Assembly (NCBI RefSeq): GCF_004001045.1
Contig: NZ_BIMK01000031.1
Location: 1-64,000 of the forward strand
DNA length: 64,000 nucleotides
Source of the DNA: Paenibacillus chibensis
GTDB lineage: Bacteria; Bacillota; Bacilli; Paenibacillales; Paenibacillaceae
Direction of reading: 5' to 3'
Shown: piece after piece, positions 7,064-16,296 of the stretch
Layout: every line of letters starts with the position of its first letter
Numbering within the stretch: position 1 is the stretch's first letter
Translations under genes and position numbers: made by a program
Notes under the pieces: generated by a model
Database searches by the model: none
What the model was told of the DNA's origin: nothing
The model's input: the letters and a program-made list of their open reading frames with translations, nothing else

Positions 7064-9790
7064 CTAGAGTTTCCGGCATTTCAGGATCAGCGCCTGGAGT
7101 ACCTGGGTGGCAATCGGATGAATGCCGTAATGCTGCTTCAGCTTCCAGGTCGTCAGAATCAGGCGGCCCTGCGCGCTTTTCTGCTCAAGCAGCGAGCCTC
7201 CGGCCTGTCCGATCCAGCCTTGGAAATACCCCGATACAATCTTGCTCGTCTCCGTAATTCCTTCGTTGCCGAACATGTAGACGACGCGGCCGATCGTACC
7301 GCCAAGCTTGTTGTAATTGCTGAATGGCACGATGTAGTCCGGATACAGCCCTTCCATCTCCCAGCCCATTTCATGATGGAGCGGAACGCCTGTGAAGTAT
7401 TCCGGATCGACGTAGTTAAAGGAAGACGTGCGATCCCAGCTTTCGCCCCGCACCAGCTCACGGAAGGTAAACTGTCCTTTTTCCGCCAGCTGATCTCCAT
7501 CCTCCGCCAGGAAGACGACATGCCCGCCGTGGCGATAGTATTCGAGTACCCGCTCGTCAAGGACCGAGGTGACAACCGCTTCAGCCAGGTGAAGCTCCTC
7601 GGTCAGCCGCATGCCGCTGTCTGCCAGCCGGGATCCGAATTCCGACTCCATGCCGTAGGCGCAGACTAGGACATCCTCCGCCGCCCCGCGCGGCGATATC
7701 GTCAGCTCCTCCGCGTTTGCTGCCGCGACCTGCTGATCCAGTATGATCAACAGCTTCATCTCGTAGAATCCTGCACCTGCCACCTGCGGAGCCTCGAATG
7801 AAATCGCTCCCTCAAGCGCTGCAAACGTCCGGTTCCCCTCATCCAGCGGTATGCTTCCGGAGAGGCCCGTCCCCGGGATCTCCCATCGCACCTCACCACT
7901 TAAGCTGCGCTGATCATGATTGGAGATGAGGATGTCCCACGACTGGCTTTCGCCGCTCCACAGGTTCCGTTTGACTCCGTCCGCCATGACCACGAGTCCG
8001 CCGTTGAAATCGGCGGCATGCTCCATGCCCCATTTCAGGTTACGGGTGTAATCCATCCATCCGTTCGTTTCCCATTCGATATCTGTGAATTCCGTCACGA
8101 CATAACCGTTGATTTGCGGCCGTTTCCGCATTTCTTCGATTAAAGATTTGACGGCGCGGTACATTCTGCGCTGGGAGTACATGGAGAGGTTCTCGAGATT
8201 CCCGAAGATCCGCTGCAGCTGATACTTTTCAAAATTTTCGTAAGCGGTCAGCGGCTTCTTGAAATCCTCCCGGTGGGTATCGTCCCCCAGGTTGGCAAAC
8301 CAGGACGGTTCGCCCCCGTAAAAAGCGAGCAGCTTCTCTACGCTTGGCAGTCCCCATACGCCAAACTCGGAGATAATGATCGGTTCTCCTTGCGGCGCAT
8401 AGCCCTGCACGTAGTTTTGTTCCGGATGTCCGGCCATATAGTCGTCCAGATCCGACTTCCATTCTTCGCTTTGCTCCGGCAGGACGAAGTAGCGGTGATA
8501 GTCGTTAATATCCGTCTTGACGTGAATCCAGCCGGAATTGTCGCAAATCAGACGCGTCGGATCCATGGATTTGATGTCCCGATACATCGCGATGACATGC
8601 TCCTGCTTGGCCTTGTCATTCGCCAAATCCCATTCCAGTCCCCACTCCTCGTTGTACAGCGACCACATGAGAATGGAAGGATGGTTGAAGTCCCTGTCAA
8701 TCATCGCGCGCAGCTCGTCGCTGAACCGTCGTCTGCTCTGCTCCGACCACTTCACGACATTCGGCGGCTCCGCCCAAATGAGCATGCCCATCCGGTCGGC
8801 CCAATACAGATAGCGGGGAATTTCCACTTTGATATGCTTGCGCAGCAGGTTAAAGCCCATATCCTTGGCTCGCTGGATTTCCATACGGATCCACTCGTCC
8901 GACGGCGCCGTATAAATCGTGTCCGGGTAAAAGGCTTGGTCAAGCGCGCCGCGCACGAACAGCGGCTGTCCGTTCAGCAGCAGCTGCCCATCGGCAAATT
9001 CGATCGTTCTCATGCCGAAATACGTTTCGAACGTATCCAGCACCGCTCCTTTGGCATCCCTCAGCTGCACCTTCAAATCATACAAATGAGGCTCCTGCGG
9101 AGACCATAGCTGCGCACCCGGGACAGGAATGTCATGCTGAACCTCTCCGCTATCTACGTCCGCGCGGGATTCAGTCACTAGCGGCTTCGGATGCAGATGA
9201 CCCGCAGCCTCGAAGCTCAGCTCCGCCCCCTGCGGCAGATCTCCCGAAAGCATCACCCGCGTCCGCGCAAGGCCGCCGTCGATATCCGGGATCACATGCA
9301 CCTGCCGGATGAAGCAGCCCGGGCGGCGCTCGAGAAGAACCTCCTGCCAAATCCCGCTGATCCGCGTATACCAGCTGCCCTGCTTGCCGATCGGAATTTC
9401 CGCGTTATCCTGCGGATCGAATACCCTTACAGTCAGGCGGTTGACGCCCTCCGGTCTCATCTGCGCGGAGACATCGAACTCAAAAGGCGTAAAGCCTCCC
9501 TCATGCTCGCCGACAAATTCCCCGTTCAGCCAGACCCTGGCCTGAAAATCGACGGCGCCGAAACCAAGGATCGCCTTCTGTCCCGGAGACAGTGCGAACG
9601 CCTCAAACTCTTTTTCATACCATGCCGTACCGCAGTAATGCACGTATTCCTCTTCGCGCTGCCAGATGTGGGGAACCTCCACCGTACGGGTCTCTGTCAA
9701 GCTTTTAGCGTACCAGCCTTCCCGTTCCCCCTCATCCTTGCGGTCAATTCTGAATTGCCATGCTCCGTTCAAACCCAGTTGTTCTCTCAT
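7064..9790 (-). CDS. Glycoside hydrolase family 2 enzyme, 908 aa
   Basis: A cytoplasmic GH2 glycosidase with no signal peptide. The order is: N-terminal jelly-roll sugar-binding domain (LNGAWQFRID ... VWLNGEFVGEHEGGFTPFEFD), Ig-like sandwich (about 190-280), TIM barrel (about 285-620) and an extra C-terminal region. The acid/base Glu lies in MWSLYNEEWG and the nucleophile Glu in IISEFGVWG. GH2 members include beta-galactosidase, mannosidase and glucuronidase; the substrate cannot be fixed from sequence. GGAGG precedes the ATG. It is the last gene after the sugar ABC permeases, 13 bp downstream, so it probably hydrolyses the imported oligosaccharide. Confidence 0.85.
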   Translation of the reverse strand: MREQLGLNGAWQFRIDRKDEGEREGWYAKSLTETRTVEVPHIWQREEEYVHYCGTAWYEKEFEAFALSPGQKAILGFGAVDFQARVWLNGEFVGEHEGGFTPFEFDVSAQMRPEGVNRLTVRVFDPQDNAEIPIGKQGSWYTRISGIWQEVLLERRPGCFIRQVHVIPDIDGGLARTRVMLSGDLPQGAELSFEAAGHLHPKPLVTESRADVDSGEVQHDIPVPGAQLWSPQEPHLYDLKVQLRDAKGAVLDTFETYFGMRTIEFADGQLLLNGQPLFVRGALDQAFYPDTIYTAPSDEWIRMEIQRAKDMGFNLLRKHIKVEIPRYLYWADRMGMLIWAEPPNVVKWSEQSRRRFSDELRAMIDRDFNHPSILMWSLYNEEWGLEWDLANDKAKQEHVIAMYRDIKSMDPTRLICDNSGWIHVKTDINDYHRYFVLPEQSEEWKSDLDDYMAGHPEQNYVQGYAPQGEPIIISEFGVWGLPSVEKLLAFYGGEPSWFANLGDDTHREDFKKPLTAYENFEKYQLQRIFGNLENLSMYSQRRMYRAVKSLIEEMRKRPQINGYVVTEFTDIEWETNGWMDYTRNLKWGMEHAADFNGGLVVMADGVKRNLWSGESQSWDILISNHDQRSLSGEVRWEIPGTGLSGSIPLDEGNRTFAALEGAISFEAPQVAGAGFYEMKLLIILDQQVAAANAEELTISPRGAAEDVLVCAYGMESEFGSRLADSGMRLTEELHLAEAVVTSVLDERVLEYYRHGGHVVFLAEDGDQLAEKGQFTFRELVRGESWDRTSSFNYVDPEYFTGVPLHHEMGWEMEGLYPDYIVPFSNYNKLGGTIGRVVYMFGNEGITETSKIVSGYFQGWIGQAGGSLLEQKSAQGRLILTTWKLKQHYGIHPIATQVLQALILKCRKL

Positions 9791-9802
9791 TCTGATCCTC
9801 CA

Positions 9803-10648
9803 CTATTTAATGCCCGTCATTGAAATGCCTTTAATGATATGCTTTTGGAAAAATAGGAATACCAGCAGAGCCGGAATGCTTGCCAGTACGTTCGATGCCA
9901 TCGGTACCGCCAGATCCGTCGCGAAAATGCTCTGGAAGGTCGGGATGCCGACCGGCAGCGTCATCATGGCCGTATCCTGCGCCACCAGCATCGGCCACAG
10001 CAGGTTATTCCACGACTGGATGAAAATGAAAATGCTGACGGCAGCCATCGAGCTGCTGGACAGAGGGAAAATGATCCGCGCCCAGATCCGGAAGATGCCG
10101 GCTCCGTCCATTTTGGCCGCCTCCAGCAGCTCGTTCGGCAGCTGATCGATAAATTGCTTCAGGATCAGGAAGGCGAGCGGAAGCATCATGCCCGGCCAGA
10201 TGAGCGCATTATAGCTGTTGCTCCAGCCCATGTCCGTGACCATCTGGAACAGCGGGACCACAATGGATTCCACGGGTACCATCATGCCGGCAAGAATCAG
10301 CGCAAAAATGAACGTTTTCCCTTTGAAAGGAATGCGGGATACGGCAAAGGCAGCCCACGAGCTCAGCAGTACCGTAATCGCCGTTTGCACCACGCCGACG
10401 ATGACGCTGTTGAGCGTCCATCTCCACATCATGGCCGTCCCGTCCGGCTTCATAACCTTGGCAAAGCTTTCAAGGCTAAAGGGCGTGCCGAACAGCTTGC
10501 CCAGTATGGTTACGGTCGAGCCCGGCTCTTTAAAGGCGGATATCAGCATCCACAGCAACGGGGCGATCATCATTACGGCAAATAAATATCCGAATACATA
10601 GGCCCATACTCTGGGATTCATCCAACGTTTGATCGAAGTCATGCTCAT
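9803..10648 (-). CDS. Carbohydrate ABC transporter permease, MalG type
   Basis: A 281-aa inner membrane permease with about six transmembrane helices. The cytoplasmic EAA loop is clear (ELLEAAKMDGAGIFRIWARIIFPL), ending in the typical C-terminal KGISMTGIK. It pairs with the MalF-type permease 12 bp upstream; the import substrate is probably an oligosaccharide. GAGGTGAG precedes the ATG. No ATPase gene is present in the cluster. Systems of this class in Bacillales commonly share an MsmX-type ATPase encoded elsewhere (family knowledge). Confidence 0.9.
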   Translation of the reverse strand: MSMTSIKRWMNPRVWAYVFGYLFAVMMIAPLLWMLISAFKEPGSTVTILGKLFGTPFSLESFAKVMKPDGTAMMWRWTLNSVIVGVVQTAITVLLSSWAAFAVSRIPFKGKTFIFALILAGMMVPVESIVVPLFQMVTDMGWSNSYNALIWPGMMLPLAFLILKQFIDQLPNELLEAAKMDGAGIFRIWARIIFPLSSSSMAAVSIFIFIQSWNNLLWPMLVAQDTAMMTLPVGIPTFQSIFATDLAVPMASNVLASIPALLVFLFFQKHIIKGISMTGIK

Positions 10649-10660
10649 CTCACCTCTTCC

Positions 10661-11542
10661 TTAGCTTTTGCTCATCAGCAGTTTGTATTGGATCAAAGAA
10701 ATCAGGGCAATGATCAGGAACAGCACGAACGAGACGGCTGCCGCATATCCGGTATCCCACTGCTTGAACGCGATTTGATAAATATAATGAACGAGCGGCG
10801 TCGTGGATGTTCCCGGTCCGCCTTTCGTAATAAGCCAGGTTTGGCCAAACAGCTTAAAGGAGGAGATGGTCTGGAGAATGACAACCAGCGCGGTCACGCC
10901 CTTCAAGGATGGCATCGTAATAAAACGGAACTTGTTCCATGCGCCCGCTCCGTCGATGTCTGCCGCTTCGTACAGGTCATCCGGAATTTCCTGAAGTCCT
11001 GCCAGAAACAGAATCATATTGAAGCCGGCCGTCCACCACAGCGTAGCGATCAGGATGGAGAGCCATCCCATGCCCCAGCTGCCGAAGAAGGAGACGCCCA
11101 TCGTAATGCCCATCGAGCTCAGCGTCTCGGCAATGAAGCCGGTTCTGGACTGCAAAATGAATACCCAGATGCTTCCGATTACGGAAACCGACAGCATGTA
11201 GGGCATGAAAAAGGCGGTGCGAAGCAAGGTGGTTCCTTTCAGTTTCATATTCACAATTAGCGCCAGCACAAGGCCCAAAACGACGATGGACGGCGTGGAG
11301 ATGAGAATAAAATACAACGTGTTCCACAGCGAGCTCCAGAACTTGTCGTCGGACATCATGTAGCTGTAATTGTCGAGGCCTGCAAATGTCTTTTCCCCGC
11401 CCATGCTTCCTTTGGACAGGCTCGTCATAAACCCTTTAATAATCGGATAAATCCAGAACCACAAATAAATCACCATAAAAGGGGCCAAAAAGGCCAAGGC
11501 GGCCAGGTAATTTTTATAGGCATGGCTTCTGTGCTGCTTCAC
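10661..11542 (-). CDS. Carbohydrate ABC transporter permease, MalF type
   Basis: A 293-aa permease with six predicted membrane helices and an EAA loop (DLYEAADIDGAGAWNKFRFITMP). The GGPGTSTTPLVHYIY segment is typical of MalF/UgpA-like permeases. The start is GTG, eight bases after AAAGGAG. It forms the transmembrane channel together with the next gene. The binding protein encoded just upstream carries a frameshift, which bears on whether this transporter is functional. Confidence 0.9.
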   Translation of the reverse strand: MKQHRSHAYKNYLAALAFLAPFMVIYLWFWIYPIIKGFMTSLSKGSMGGEKTFAGLDNYSYMMSDDKFWSSLWNTLYFILISTPSIVVLGLVLALIVNMKLKGTTLLRTAFFMPYMLSVSVIGSIWVFILQSRTGFIAETLSSMGITMGVSFFGSWGMGWLSILIATLWWTAGFNMILFLAGLQEIPDDLYEAADIDGAGAWNKFRFITMPSLKGVTALVVILQTISSFKLFGQTWLITKGGPGTSTTPLVHYIYQIAFKQWDTGYAAAVSFVLFLIIALISLIQYKLLMSKS

Positions 11543-11709
11543 TCCGTCTCACTCCTTTAAAAACATCTCTCCAAGCGTAAGATCACCGCAGGCGGACATT
11601 CGCTCTCATTTTCTGTTCTCTTTCTCTGTTCTCTTGTCTCTTCCGAAAATAAGATGATGCTGGGCCTTGGTTCTTGCTTCCCCCGCACCACCTCCGTCCC
11701 TGCATGGAA
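11543..11709. other. Gap between the binding-protein gene and the permease
   Basis: This 167-bp intergenic stretch is rich in tctctt/ttctct and has no clear terminator or gene. It probably allows partial read-through, keeping binding-protein mRNA more abundant than permease mRNA as is usual for such operons (inference). Confidence 0.4.
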
Positions 11710-13007
11710 TTATCTGGTCATTAATTTGTCCGCTTTATCCTGGGCTTCCTTCAATCCCTCTTCGATGGATTTTTGCCCATAGTTGATTTGCACCAGGGAT
11801 TCCAATACGGCATCATCGACAGCGCTAAGCTTTGGCGTATCCGGCATATACTTCACAATTTTCATAACGTCCGCATAACCGGCGCGGTATGGCATAGCCT
11901 TGTATTCCTCGGAATCCACCACCGATGGCTTGGATGGCACATGGCCAGCTTTTGCCCACATGGCGCCATGATCGGCGAGCCAGTTCGCGAATTTGACGGC
12001 AGCAACCTCTTTATCGTGATCATCCTGCTTCGGTACGATCAAGGTGTGCGAATCGCCCCAAGCGGCAGGCTGGTCATACAGCTGCGGGAATGGAACAGCC
12101 GCGAAATCAAGCGATTTTTCCTCTCGAAGTTGCCTGTAGCCCATACGCCGGTAAAGGTTACAGCCGCTTTCGAGGTTTTGAAAATGTCGTAGCTGTTGTC
12201 GCCGATGTCCGGAAGCATCAAGCCTTTGTCCAGCCAGGCTTTCAGCAGCTCCATCGCTTTTTTGCCTTCAGGCGTATCGATGGTCGGCTTGCCGTCCTTG
12301 AAGTACGTGCCGCCCTGCTGCTGAACAAGCGCATACCAGATCCAGTATGTAAATACGTTGTTGCTTCCGATAATCATCGGAGATACGTCGCCTGGCAGCT
12401 TCGCTTTCAGCGTTTCCAGCATCTTCGTGAAGCCCTCGGCACCCGGCTCCATCTTGATCGTTCCGTCTTCATTCAGAAGTCCCGCATCCCCAAGGAACTT
12501 CTTGTTGTAGTACATGACGACAGCGTGGGTATCCAGCGGAACCGCATAATGCTTGCCGTCGCGAACGATCGCTTCCTCCTGGTTTTTGCCGAAGGTGGAC
12601 CAGTCGAGACCGGCTTCCTTCGCCAGATCGTCCAGCGGCTCAACCATGCCCGTAGGCGTGAGCTCCGCCAAATGCGATACGTGGGCAACCGCTACGTCCG
12701 GAGCGGATTTGGCCTGCAGGGAGGACAAAAGCTTCGGATAATAGTTATCCCAGTTGTTGTTCATAAATTTCACTTTGATGTCGCTTTGAGACTGGTTGAA
12801 GGTATTGACCATATCCTCCATGAACTCACCGTCCGAACCGCTGAAGGGTACCCAATAATTCAGCTCGATGGTCTTGCCGCCCGATTTGCCGTCCGATTTC
12901 GAAGCGCTTTCATCGTTTGGCTTGGCATCCCCGCCTTTGGAGCATCCGGCCAAGACCAGACTAAGAATCATGAGGACGCTTACAAGTTGATACATCGTTC
13001 TTTTCAT
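11710..13007 (-). pseudogene. Sugar ABC transporter substrate-binding lipoprotein, frameshifted
   Basis: Two overlapping frames together encode a family 1 solute-binding protein of about 432 aa. The N-terminal part starts at 13007 (ATG behind GGGGGA) with a lipoprotein signal (LVLAGCSKGG) and runs through VTFTGVWATGNFE. The remainder, from LDFAAVPFPQLYDQPAAWGDSH to the C-terminus, lies in another frame. The switch falls at the run of five T (plus strand 12115-12119). Adding one base there restores a normal reading. It is either a sequencing or assembly slip, or a recent inactivating mutation. The rest of both segments shows no further decay, which favours a very recent or artefactual change. 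Confidence 0.8.
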
Positions 13008-13053
13008 CGCTAATAATCCCCCTAAAGAAGTGAAGTTTTCCACTGCAAAAACA

Positions 13054-13082
13054 ATATAACACTAATACATGTTTTATATCAA
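13054..13082 (-). promoter_or_regulatory. Sigma-A-like promoter for the sugar transporter operon
   Basis: On the minus strand TTGATA (13082-13077), a 17-bp spacer and TTATAT (13059-13054) lie about 50 bp before the binding-protein start. The surrounding sequence is very AT-rich and contains the palindrome ACATGT within the spacer. Confidence 0.5.
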
Positions 13083-13192
13083 TATTTTTTGTAATAAAAA
13101 ATATGAGGATTTATTATTGACTAAAAAAGCCCCGGATCACAAGCCTTTTAACCGCACAATCCCCATTTTATTATTTTATAAAAAAATGTAAC

Positions 13193-13224
13193 AAAAAAAG
13201 ACATCCGCCTGAACAGGCGATGTC
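13193..13224 (-). terminator. Intrinsic terminator after the ArsR-type gene
   Basis: GACATCGCCTG pairs with CAGGCGGATGTC, followed by a run of seven T on the minus strand. It lies about 30 bp past the regulator's stop and separates it from the transporter operon. Confidence 0.85.
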
Positions 13225-13255
13225 TGTCTTGGAAGCAGTGGTACGGCTTCGAGCA

Positions 13256-14191
13256 TTATTCCGAGTGACGCAGATTCATGATGATCCCTTGTTCATAGTT
13301 GCCGAAGTTCGGGCCGAACAGGTTGATCCCTCCGGCATTGAACGCATCCTCCTTCACGCCGATCCGCAAGGAGACGAAAGGTTTATCCTGCAGATTCAAG
13401 TCGCTGACCGTCACGTCCGAAATCTGCACACCGTCCAGAAAGCTGCCGTTCTGGTTGACCTTCCAGTGCTTCAGCAGGCCGTATTGCGTAAAATAAATCG
13501 TCCACCATTCGGGGGTGTTAAAGCCCCGCTGTCCCCCGAAATCGCCCGGGCATGTCCAGGTTCCGATCTCGACTCCGTTAATCCAGAGCGTAATATCCGA
13601 AGGCCAGTCCAGCTTATGGTACGGGGCCTCCGAGCAAATCTCCATGCTGAATTCGATCTCCGTCGCCTTTTTCCCGTAGGGGATCCGGTTCGGATAGCGG
13701 TATTCGACGAAGCCGTGCCGGAAGTAGAGCAGCTGTGCCTCCCTGCGCCCGGGCTCATAGAATGAGCGGGGATCATCCTGCATGCCGATGTAATCCGTTT
13801 CGCTCACGAGTCCGCAGCTCGGCTGCACCTGGCAGTCCACATACTCGCCGATCGGCATGTCGATGGTAATAACGTTCTTCTCCTTGTCCGTCGCATCCGT
13901 GAACAAATCGATGACGATCCGGTCGTAGTTCTTCGAGTTCACCTTCTGTGTTCCCCGTCCGGGCACCAGCTCGGTGATGATAAGGTTCGCGTCCTCCAGC
14001 TTCTTGACGTTGACGGCCGTCGTGGAGAAGGGCAGCCCCAGCTTTTCCGACAGCTCGTTTACGTTATGCGGTCCCGTGCCTAATATTTTCAAAATGTTCA
14101 TCCGGTGTTCATTCCCGATCACTTTGCTGATTTCTATGGCTTCATCCATCGTCAGCTGCAAAACTTTAATGGCGAACACCTCCAATTCCAT
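13256..14191 (-). CDS. ArsR-family winged-helix regulator with C-terminal sensory region
   Basis: A 311-aa protein. Residues about 15-95 form an ArsR-like winged helix (EISKVIGNEHRMNILKIL, then NVNELSEKLGLPFSTTAVNVKKLEDANLI). Residues 110-311 form a larger domain of unknown fold containing several Trp and Gly turns. This is longer than simple metal-sensing ArsR proteins, and no paired metal-binding Cys motif is visible, so a sugar ligand is more likely than a metal. An alternative ATG at MDEAIEIS would drop the first 14 residues. It lies between the sugar transporter operon and a second GH2 gene and is a natural candidate regulator of both. Confidence 0.7.
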   Translation of the reverse strand: MELEVFAIKVLQLTMDEAIEISKVIGNEHRMNILKILGTGPHNVNELSEKLGLPFSTTAVNVKKLEDANLIITELVPGRGTQKVNSKNYDRIVIDLFTDATDKEKNVITIDMPIGEYVDCQVQPSCGLVSETDYIGMQDDPRSFYEPGRREAQLLYFRHGFVEYRYPNRIPYGKKATEIEFSMEICSEAPYHKLDWPSDITLWINGVEIGTWTCPGDFGGQRGFNTPEWWTIYFTQYGLLKHWKVNQNGSFLDGVQISDVTVSDLNLQDKPFVSLRIGVKEDAFNAGGINLFGPNFGNYEQGIIMNLRHSE

Positions 14192-14309
14192 GAGATTTTA
14201 GAAAAGAAGTTTATTGTACCGAACCGGAAACATTTTTATTACAACTTTTCTTAACATAATTAATATAGCAGATATCTCACGATGTTCAAATGGAATCCTG
14301 CACGTTGCT

Positions 14310-16124
14310 TCACCGGCTTCCCTTTCTCAGCTCGTTATGCAGCTCCGTGATCCAGCCGGAATCAAGCTTCACCACTTCCCGGTCGTATGTGACCAGTCCG
14401 TTGATTTCCGTCTCCACGTCGGTCAGCTGGGTATACACAGCGGCGCAGACGCCTTTCCCGACCAGCGGCAGCAGCTGCTCCCGAATCAGCCTGCCATAGG
14501 CATGCTGAAGCTCCTCCCGCGATGCGCAGCGCTTATATCCGACCTCCTTGCCTTCCTGCCAGACATGGCCGCGCTCCAGCAGGCTGTAGCCCCCGTATTC
14601 CGAAATCACGACGGCCCGGCCCTTGATGCGGTTCGGCATCCGGAGCTTGCGGAAATAGATGTGTACGCTCTTGATGTCGCCTACTTCTTGGTCATGCCAG
14701 CCGCTGGCGTGATCCACAGGACGCGTCGGGTCGTACGCCGTGAGCCAGGCCGCCGTCCCGGCAGCGTCGAATTGCCCCCAGGCTTCGTTGAACGGTACCC
14801 ACATGCCGATGCTCGGGACATTGTGCAGTGCATCGACCATTTCTTTCAGTTCGGCCTTGTACTGCTCCCGGTTCGCCGGATCCTCCCGCCCCATGACCTT
14901 GTACTTGTCGTCCCTCACTTTGAAAGCCCCGAAAGCGTTCGGCAAAATGATGTGGTGCAGATGATTCCACCCGCCGCCGCCGTTGATCATATCCTGCCAG
15001 ACGATCAGTCCGGCCCGGTCGCAGTGGTAATACCAGCGGGCAGGCTCGACCTTGATATGCTTGCGGGTCATATTGAAGCCGAGCTTCTTGGTCAACATCA
15101 CATCGTAAGCAAGCGCTTCGTCCGTCGGGGCGGTATACAGGCCGTCCGGCCAGTAGCCCTGGTCGAGGATGCCGTGCTGGAATACGGGTTCATGATTCAG
15201 GCAAAGCCTTGGGACTCCCGCGCCGTCCTTCTCGACGTTGAAGGCGCGCATGCCGAAATAGCTCTCCACGGTATCCACAGGTTCCCCTTGCTCGACGAGC
15301 TGCACCTTCAGGTCATATAAAAAAGGGTCATCCGGGCTCCACAGCCGCGGATGTTCGATTTGCAGCCTCAAGGATTCCCCGGACCGGCAGCGTCCATAGG
15401 CGATACGGATGCCTTTTTCATACGCGGCCGCTTCAAGGATAAGTTCATCCGCAGGTTCGTCGTTTGCCTGAATTTGAATCCTTAGCTCCTGCCGGTCCAT
15501 GTCGGGCGTCAGCTTTAAGGATCGGATTCCTTGCTGCGGAACCGGCTCCAGCCAGACGGTCTGCCAGATGCCCGATACCGCCGTGTAGAACAAGCCCTTC
15601 GGCCGCAGCGTCTGCTTGCCGCGCTCCTGTCCGTACGTTTCGGTCGGATCCCAGACTGCCACCACGATTTCATTTGAACCGCCGTTCACGAGATCCGTGA
15701 TCTCCAGCGTAAAAGGACAGTAACCCCCGGTGTGTCCGCCCGCGCGCTGCCGGTTGATCCATACTTCCGTCTGCCAGTCCACCGCGCCGAAATGGAGCAG
15801 AAGCCGCTGCCCTCCCCATCCTTCCGGCACTTCGAACGTTCTGCGGTACCATAGGCGCTGATCAGGCCGAAGCGGTTTGCCCACGCCCGATAAAGCGGAC
15901 TCCAGCGGGAACGGGACGAGGATCTGCCCGTCATATTCCGCCGGCTCCATCTCCAGGGGACGAATCGCATAGTCCCAGAGCCCGTTCAAATTCATCCACT
16001 GCTCCCTGACCAGCTGCGGCCGCGGATATTCCGGAAGCGCGTTATCGGGACTCACGTCCCGTGCCCACCTGGTCATCAGCTTGCCCTGCACAGGCTCCCA
16101 CGCCCTACTTTGCTTCTCCTCCAT
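14310..16124 (-). CDS. Glycoside hydrolase family 2 enzyme, 604 aa
   Basis: A second cytoplasmic GH2 enzyme, shorter than its neighbour. It has a sugar-binding domain (LNGLWDYAIRP ... VWINRQRAGGHTGGYCPFTLEI), an immunoglobulin-like domain and a TIM barrel, ending soon after the barrel. Acid/base Glu is in MWVPFNEAWGQFD and nucleophile Glu in VVISEYGGYS. AGGAGG lies 8 bases before the ATG. The compact form is common among Bacteroides/Paenibacillus GH2 enzymes of uncertain specificity. It probably acts with the 908-aa GH2 enzyme on an imported plant oligosaccharide. Confidence 0.85.
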   Translation of the reverse strand: MEEKQSRAWEPVQGKLMTRWARDVSPDNALPEYPRPQLVREQWMNLNGLWDYAIRPLEMEPAEYDGQILVPFPLESALSGVGKPLRPDQRLWYRRTFEVPEGWGGQRLLLHFGAVDWQTEVWINRQRAGGHTGGYCPFTLEITDLVNGGSNEIVVAVWDPTETYGQERGKQTLRPKGLFYTAVSGIWQTVWLEPVPQQGIRSLKLTPDMDRQELRIQIQANDEPADELILEAAAYEKGIRIAYGRCRSGESLRLQIEHPRLWSPDDPFLYDLKVQLVEQGEPVDTVESYFGMRAFNVEKDGAGVPRLCLNHEPVFQHGILDQGYWPDGLYTAPTDEALAYDVMLTKKLGFNMTRKHIKVEPARWYYHCDRAGLIVWQDMINGGGGWNHLHHIILPNAFGAFKVRDDKYKVMGREDPANREQYKAELKEMVDALHNVPSIGMWVPFNEAWGQFDAAGTAAWLTAYDPTRPVDHASGWHDQEVGDIKSVHIYFRKLRMPNRIKGRAVVISEYGGYSLLERGHVWQEGKEVGYKRCASREELQHAYGRLIREQLLPLVGKGVCAAVYTQLTDVETEINGLVTYDREVVKLDSGWITELHNELRKGSR

Positions 16125-16213
16125 GACCCGCCTCCTGAATCGTGCTCATTCGTTGTTTTCCTTCCTCTTTCATTTCCATTTCAGGGAGGCATAATCCTTT
16201 TTTCCGGTATGCG

Positions 16214-16246
16214 AAAAGGGCACCCGCTCTGCCCTCGGATGCCCTT
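16214..16246 (-). terminator. Intrinsic terminator after the deacetylase gene
   Basis: On the minus strand AAGGGCATCCG and CGGGTGCCCTT pair almost fully, followed by TTTTCG. It lies about 50 bp past the deacetylase stop and ahead of the GH2 gene start. Confidence 0.75.
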
Positions 16247-16296
16247 CATATACGTATTCTATGGATACGGAATCGCCCGCTCCACCCTGTTTCTTT

